Below the pieces are notes generated by a model. It searched no databases. It saw only the letters and a program-made list of their open reading frames with translations, and was not told the origin of the DNA. From assembly GCA_026391935.1 (NCBI GenBank), contig JAPLDC010000032.1, forward strand, positions 1 through 17,503: a stretch of DNA of 17,503 nucleotides, in the 5' to 3' direction. Source of the stretch: Bacteroidota bacterium. GTDB taxonomy: Bacteria > Bacteroidota > Bacteroidia > 2-12-FULL-35-15. Positions 1 through 7,000 of this stretch are shown in pieces; positions within the stretch are counted from its first letter, which is position 1; each line of letters opens with the position of its first letter. A program made the position numbers and the translations under genes.

Positions 1-277
1 GACGGATTTCAGAAGGAATCTGGAATGTAGCACCACCAACTCTACGGCTACGAACTTCAACAGCAGGAGTGATATTGCTTAATGCTTTTTTGAATGTTTC
101 TAATCCATCAACATCTGGAGTTCTTTTTTGAACAATTTCGATAGCATCATAAAACACATCATATGAAGTGCTTTTCTTACCATCATACATCAAATTGTTT
201 ACAAAACGTGTTACCAAGATGTCGTTAAACTTTGGGTCAGGTAAAAGAATTCTCTTTTTGGCTTTGGTCTTTCTCAT
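1..277 (-). CDS. rpsG: 30S ribosomal protein S7, 3' part cut by window edge
   Basis: Reading the minus strand from the ATG at 275-277 gives a protein beginning MRKTKAKKRILLPDPKFND, with the S7 landmarks FVNNLMYDGKKS and a VEVRSRRVGGATFQIP segment near residues 73-88. About 92 of the usual ~156 residues are present; the rest lies beyond position 1. S7 binds the 3' major domain of 16S rRNA and nucleates assembly of the small-subunit head. The gene follows rpsL by 70 bp on the same strand, the standard str operon order, so it is probably co-transcribed from the promoter upstream of rpsL. No Shine-Dalgarno site is obvious, as is normal in Bacteroidota. The identification is secure. Confidence 0.97.
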   Translation of the reverse strand, partial: MRKTKAKKRILLPDPKFNDILVTRFVNNLMYDGKKSTSYDVFYDAIEIVQKRTPDVDGLETFKKALSNITPAVEVRSRRVGGATFQIPSEIR

Positions 278-347
278 TATTTATTTATTTGGAGTTCGTA
301 TTTGTTGCTTCAGGGTTTTCCTTACTCAAATCCTTACTCAGTTCTCT

Positions 348-752
348 TTATTTTTTCTTTGGAGCCGCTTTTACAGCACCTGCTTTTGGTTTTTTAGTTC
401 CGTATTTCGAACGTCTTTGGTTACGACCATCAACGCCAGAAGTATCTAATGCACCACGCACAATATGGTAACGAACTCCAGGTAGATCTTTTACTCTTCC
501 ACCACGGATCAACACAATAGAGTGTTCTTGCAAGTTATGTCCTTCACCCGGTATGTATGCATTCACCTCTTTTTTGTTGGTTAATCGCACACGGGCAACT
601 TTTCTCATTGCCGAATTCGGCTTTTTAGGAGTTGTTGTATAAACACGGGTACATACTCCACGTTTCTGAGGACAAGAATCAAGAGCAGCAGATTTACTTT
701 TGTTAACCGCTTTTAATCTCCCTTTACGCACTAATTGTGATATTGTAGGCAT
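348..752 (-). CDS. rpsL: 30S ribosomal protein S12
   Basis: The 134-residue product starts MPTISQLVRKGRLK and carries the near-invariant S12 blocks CPQKRGVCTRVYTTTPKKPNSA, GEGHNLQEHS and RGGRVKDLPGVRYH. S12 sits at the decoding centre and affects accuracy. The lysines corresponding to E. coli K42 and K87, where streptomycin-resistance substitutions usually fall, are both present, so the protein looks like the sensitive wild type. The length is slightly above the E. coli 124 residues because of a Lys/Ala-rich C-terminal tail. It is the first gene of the str operon here, followed by rpsG. Confidence 0.98.
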   Translation of the reverse strand: MPTISQLVRKGRLKAVNKSKSAALDSCPQKRGVCTRVYTTTPKKPNSAMRKVARVRLTNKKEVNAYIPGEGHNLQEHSIVLIRGGRVKDLPGVRYHIVRGALDTSGVDGRNQRRSKYGTKKPKAGAVKAAPKKK

Positions 753-818
753 TTTTCTGTTGTTAAATTTCTATCTTTTTCTGTGTAAAATAATTACACC
801 CCGCTTTTTTAGGGAGGG

Positions 819-847
819 CAAAGGTAATAAATATTTATTATAAACAA
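819..847 (-). promoter_or_regulatory. Bacteroidota-type promoter for rpsL-rpsG
   Basis: On the minus strand, 826-819 reads TACCTTTG, an exact match to the Bacteroidota -7 consensus TAnnTTTG. A TTG at 847-845 lies 18 bp upstream, within the usual spacing for the -33 element. Transcription would start roughly 60 bp before the rpsL ATG. The motif and spacing are seen directly; its use as a promoter is inferred. Confidence 0.7.
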
Positions 848-1031
848 TAGCTGGTTTAAAAAAAAATGCACTTTTCCCAAAAAGAAATAGCGTTTTCGAC
901 CTCTTAAAACAAAAAAATCAACAATAAAGGGCTTTATAGAGATTCATTACTCTGGAAATATTATTAATAATTAGAGAAAAAATATTTTTCGCTTTTGAAG
1001 TATCCGAATTTTTTTAATGAGCATTTAATGC

Positions 1032-1069
1032 AAAAAAAATCGGAAAACAGAATAAATCCGTTTTCCGAT
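1032..1069 (-). terminator. Intrinsic terminator of the giant surface-protein gene
   Basis: A perfect 10-bp stem (ATCGGAAAAC at 1039-1048 pairing with GTTTTCCGAT at 1060-1069) encloses an 11-nt loop. Read on the minus strand it is followed directly by a run of eight T residues. It begins 18 bp past the stop codon of the giant gene, so transcription of that unit should end here, well before the rpsL promoter. Confidence 0.88.
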
Positions 1070-1086
1070 ACTTATAAAAATCCTTA

Positions 1087-4000
1087 CTAACGAAGTAACG
1101 AAAAACTTCCTTTTTCGAAATAATCTTTTCCGTCTATACCTTTTGCTTTTATGATAAAGAAATAAGTTCCATCTGGAGCTATAACACCGCTCGCAGTGCG
1201 TCCATCCCAACCTCCATTGGTTGTATGCCATTCATATTCTTTTTCACCCCAACGGTTATAGATCTCAGCATCCATTGTTTTCAATCCGATGGCCTGAACA
1301 GTAAAAATATCATTTACATTATCATCGTTGGGAGTAAATACATTTGGAATAATAAATACAGAATTAATGTATACGTCTATAATCTCACAAGCTGTATCTG
1401 CACATCCTGCAGCGTTGGAAGCTATCAAACATGCTGTATACTGACCAAGAGGTGTATAAATAAAAGTTGGACTTGTGACCGTAGATGTATCACCCGTTCC
1501 AAATTGCCATAAATAATTTATCGCACCAGTACTTGTATTCGTGAATGTCACAGAAAGAGGTGTTTCACCGGTAGCCGGATTTGGAGTAAAAGAGGCCACG
1601 ACACTTGACGAAGAATTTACTACAAAACCTGTTAAGCCTCCGAGTGTAACTGAACATCCATTTGAATCAGTAACAGTTAAAAAATAACTACCAGGACCAA
1701 CACCTGAAAGGTTTATCAAGGTATCTGCACTTGTTGCATTTATCCATGAATAAGAGAAAGGACTCGCTCCACTTACCATTGTAATGCCCAATACCGAACC
1801 TGTTAATGTTCCACAATCAGCATCTGTAATAGATACCAACGAAGTATCAGCAACTGGCAAAGGATTAATAGTAACCGTAACTTGCGTTGCTGCCCCCTGA
1901 CATGCACCAATTGTTCCGGTAACCCAATAACTTGTTGTTGTAGAAATAACCGGTGTAAAAGGGTTTGCTGTACCAATTAATGTTGATAATCCTGCATCTG
2001 CATACCATGTAAAAGTTCCTGAACCAGAAACAACAATTGGCGTAACAGGGGAACCAACACAAGCTGGAGGAGGATTTGTTGCCGTTGGAGCAACTGGGGT
2101 ATTATTAATAGTAATTACCAGACTATCATTTACAGACCCACATGCACCAACTGGATCATTCGTTGTTAAATACAATGTTACACTTCCTGCAGTGGTATCA
2201 GCTAATGAAGGAGTATAAGTTGCGCCTAAAATAGCTGTATTATCAAATGTTCCACTACCGCCTGTTGTCCATATTGAACTTGTTGCACTTCCACCTAATG
2301 AAGCTCCGATAATAGTATAAGTGCTACCTGCACATATTACTCCGTTTGAGCCGGCATCAACAGTTGCTGCCTGATTTATTACTATAATAGTATTTGCTGA
2401 AGCAGCAGCACACCCGCCACCTGCAGCAATCGAATTTGTAATTGTATACGTTCCTGCTGCACTGGATACCAAATCAATTTCTCCGGTACTCGTGCTTATG
2501 AATACTAAACCTGCAGGAGTAGCTGAAAAAACACCTCCACTCGATCCAACAGGGAATGTTGGCAAAGGGTTCACACCTGATGCACAGAAAGGAGTAGCAT
2601 AACTAAAGTTTGCACTTGGGGCATTTGTTATCGTAATACTAACTGTACTCGTATTCGGACAAACCCCATTTGTTGTATATATAATATTATATGTACCTAA
2701 GGTACTACTTATCAGATTTATTTCACCAGTAGCAGTGCTCACAAAGACAAGACCAACTGGACTTGAACTAAATGTACCACCTGCTAATCCGGTAATTGTA
2801 GGAATAGGGTTAACACCTGTCTGACAAAACGTAGATCCGGTATAACTGAATACAGCACCATCTAAAGGTGTGATGGACAAAGTCATAACATCAGTAGTTT
2901 GGGAACAAACACCTGCAGGATCGTCAGTTGTAATTGTTAGTACAACGCTTCCTGCTGTAACATCTGCTACAGAAGGTGTATATGTTGATGTCAAACTATT
3001 CACATTACTAAATGTACCACTTCCACTTGTCGACCAGGTAATGGACGAAGCGCTTCCTCCTATTGTTCCAGCTAATGAATATGGACTGCCTTCACAAACA
3101 GTTCCATCAACACCTGCAGAAGCTATTGCGATCGGATCGATAACAATAGATGTAGTGGCTGAAGCAGGAGCGCAACCAGAGGCTGCAGCTATAGTATTCG
3201 TTATTGTATAAGTACCTGCTGAACTAGCTGCCAGATCAATTTCTCCCGTTGAAGTACTTACGAATACTACCCCTGCAGGAACAGCACTAAATAATCCAGC
3301 ACTTGCACCTGCACCAAAAGTTGGGAATGCTGTTCCGTTTTGGCAGAAAGGCGTTCCATAACTTAATGTGGCATCAGGAGCGGCAGTTATTGTTACACTG
3401 ATCGTACTATTATTAGGACAAATTCCACTTGTAGTAAACGTAATAAAATAATTACCTAAAGTACTTGCACTAACATCAATTAATCCGGTTGCAGGATTTA
3501 AGAACACCAATCCGGCAGGTGTAGCAATGAAAGTACCCGATGCACCACCAACAATAGTTGCAACCGGATCGGTTCCTGTTTGACAGAATGTAGATGTAGG
3601 ATAGGAGAAATTCGCATTGTCTTGTAAATTTATGGTAAGCACCATATTATCAGAAACAACTCCACAAACTCCAGCAGGGTCATTTGTTGTTAATGTTAGC
3701 GTCACAGTTCCAGCAGCTATGTCTGCTGCGGAAGGAGTGTACGTTGTAGCGGCAGATGTAGCACTACCAAAGGTCCCTGTTCCACTTGTTGTCCATGTTA
3801 CGTTAGATGCGCTTCCACCAAATGAGCCTATTAAGTTTGCTGTAACATTTGAACAAATTACATCATCAGGTCCTGCATTTACTGTTGCTGCAGGACTGAT
3901 TGTAAGCGTCATTACATCGGACACAGCATTACAAGGACCAGCAGGATTATTTGTAGTTATTGTTAAAGTTACAGAACCTGCAGCAATATCAGCAGCAGAG

Positions 4001-7000
4001 GGTGTATACACAGGGGTAAGTGAAGAGGCGACACTGAATGTTCCGGTACCAGAGGTTGTCCAGGTAACGGAGGTTGAACTTCCACCCATAGTACCGATCA
4101 AAGCATATGTCCCTGTACTACAAATTGTGGCATTACCACCTGCAGAAACAGTTGCAGCAGGATTGATAGTCAATACCATGGAATTAGTAACTACAGGACA
4201 AGGTCCTACAGGATCATTAGAGGTTATTGTTAAGGTAACCGTTCCAGCTGCGATATCCGCTGCCGAAGGAGTGTAGATAGGAGTAGTAACATTCGGGTTA
4301 CTAAAAGTACCGGTTCCAGTAGTTGTCCAGGTAACTAAAGTTGTACTTCCACCCATTGTACCTGCCAAAGAATATGTGCTACCAGCACAAATTGCAGCAG
4401 CTGCACCAGCACTAACTGCAGCGGCAGGGTTAATAGTAAGCGTTAAGAAATCAGAAATGGCATTACATGGTCCGGCAGGATCATTCGTGGTAATGGTAAG
4501 AGTAACAGAACCAAAAGCAATATCTGCTGCCGAAGGAGTATAAACAGAAGTCGTTGACGTGGCCAAACTGAATGTTCCGGTACCACTTGTTGTCCATAAG
4601 ATGGATGTGGCTCCCCCACCCATTGAACCAGCTAAAGTATATGAAGTTCCTGCACAAATAGTAGCATTCGCTCCTGCAACAACTGTTGCAATTGGATTGA
4701 TTGTCAATGTCATTGTAGCGGTAACTGCCGGGCAAGGACCTGCAGGATCATTGGAAGTAATGGTCAAAGTAACTGTTCCGGCAGCAATATCTGCTGCTGA
4801 TGGTGTGTATATAGCAGTAGTTGAGGCTGTATTATTAAATGTACCTGTACCACTTGTGGACCAAGTTATAGAAGTAGCACCTCCACCCAATGTTCCTGCT
4901 AAAGAATAAGTTGAGCCAGAACAGATAGTAGCATTCGCTCCGGCAGAAACAGTAGCAGCGGGATTAATAGTTAAGATCATTGTACTTAGCAAAGCTGTGC
5001 AAGGACCTGCAGGATCGTTTGTTGTTAAAGTTAATGTAACGGTACCAGCAGCGATATCAGCGGCAGAAGGAGTATAAACAGCAGTTAAAGAGGTTGCAAG
5101 ACTGAAAGTTCCCGTACCACTTGTTGTCCAGGTAGAACTTGTAGCTCCACCACCTATTGTTCCAGCTAAGGTATAAGTTGAACCAGAGCAAATAGTACCA
5201 TTAGAGCCTGCTGAAACTGTTGGCAATGGATTTATTGTTAATATCAATGAGCTGGTCGCTGCAGGACAAGGACCGGCAGGATCGTTTGTAGTTAATGTTA
5301 ATGTAACGGTACCGGCAGCAATATCTGCTGCTGAAGGCGTGTATATTGCACCCAATAAAGCGGCGTTGTTAAATGTACCTGAACCAGAGGTAGACCATGT
5401 AGAAGAAACCGCGCTACCTCCTATCACACCAGCTAAGGTATAGGTACCACCGGAACAAATTGTAGCACTACTTCCAGCAGCAGCTGTGGCAGCAGGACTA
5501 ATCGTAATTACCATTGTGCTTGTAACGAAAGGGCATGGACCAGCAGGATCATCGGTTGTTAATGTCAAAGTAACCGTACCAGCAGCAATATCAGCTGCAG
5601 AAGGTGTGTATATAGCAGTTGCTGATGTAGCTAAACTAAATGTACCAGTACCAGAAGTCGACCACAATAATGTAGTTGCACTTCCTCCAATTGAACCTGC
5701 TAATGTATAAGTACTACCGGCACAAATAGTGGCTGCTGAACCAGCATTTGCTGTAGCAGCATTATTTATAGTAACAGAAGCTGTTGCACTGGCTGCAGCA
5801 CATCCCCCACTTGCAACAATTGTATTTGTGATTGTGTATGTTCCAGGTACAGTAGCGGATACATCAATTTGGCCTGTATTAACGTTCACAAATGTTAATC
5901 CTGCAGGAGCAGCAGTAAATGTACCGGCAGTTGAACCACCACTAAATGTAGGGAATGGATCCGTAGCTGATGTACAATATGGCCCGGCATAACTAATTGT
6001 GGCCGTAGGAGCTAATGTAATTGTAACACTCACTGAACTTGTATTCGCACAAGGACCAGGAGTGGTATATGTAATTGTATAAGTATTTAATGCACTTGCA
6101 CCTAAATTTATTGTACCCGTTGATGCGTTAATTGATAATCCGGCAGGAACAAAAGAAAATGTTCCACCCGCAACACCTGTGATAGTAGGTGTTGGATTAA
6201 CACCTGTTTGGCAATATGTAGCAGAACCAAAAGTAAAAGCTGCATTTTGCAAAGGAGTGATCGTTAATACGATCACGTCGGTAACAGGACCACAAGGTCC
6301 TGCAGGGTCATTTGAGGTAATAGTCAAAGTTACCGAACCGGCAGAAATATCCGAAGCTGAAGGTGTATAAACAGGAGTAAGAATGGTTGCGTTGCTGAAT
6401 GTTCCACTTCCACTAGTCGTCCAGAGAACAGAAGTAGTTGCTCCACCTTGCGAACCAGCCAAAGTAAACGTTTGATTTGCACAAATTGTTCCTGTTGGAG
6501 GACCGGCATTTACAGTAGGTGCAGGATTTATTGTTATCACAACAGTTGAAATAGCAGCAGGACAAGGACCTACAGGGTCATTTGTTGTCATTGTTAAAGT
6601 CACAGTACCTGCTGCGATATCAGCAGCTGAAGGAGTATAAGTCGGTGTTACAGACGTTGTACTTGTAAAAGAACCTGTTCCACTGGTAGTCCAGGTTACA
6701 GTAGTTGCACTTCCTCCTATTGAACCAGGAATAGAATAAGTTGAACCAGCACAAATAGTAGTAGCAGGACCTGCACTAGCAGTTGCACCGGGGCTGATCG
6801 TCAATACCATATTATCTGAGGCGGCAGGACAAGGACCTGCAGGGTCGTTTGTAGTAATTGTCAATGTTACACTTCCACCGCTAATATCAGAAGCAGAAGG
6901 AGTATAGGTTGCAGTGGCAGACGATGTGGAAGAAAAAGATCCACTTCCACTGGATGTCCATGTTAATGTGGATGCACCACCACCAATTGAACCTGCTAAG

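Larger units (their letters stand above)
753..1086. other. Intergenic region between rpsL and the giant surface-protein gene
   Basis: This 334-bp AT-rich stretch has no convincing coding sequence. It holds the rpsL promoter at its rpsL end and the intrinsic terminator of the giant gene at its other end, so it separates two same-strand transcription units. Between about 850 and 1030 I see only poly-A/T tracts and weak, very short inverted repeats. Confidence 0.75.

Noticed and set aside
168..471. Hydrophobic plus-strand frames over the rpsL-rpsG junction
   Set aside because: They are antisense to two certain ribosomal protein genes and show no family features.
905..1000. Short palindromes such as TAAAGGGCTTTA and GAAAAAATATTTTTC
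   Set aside because: They are common in AT-rich DNA, have no proper loop, and are not tied to a gene end or start.
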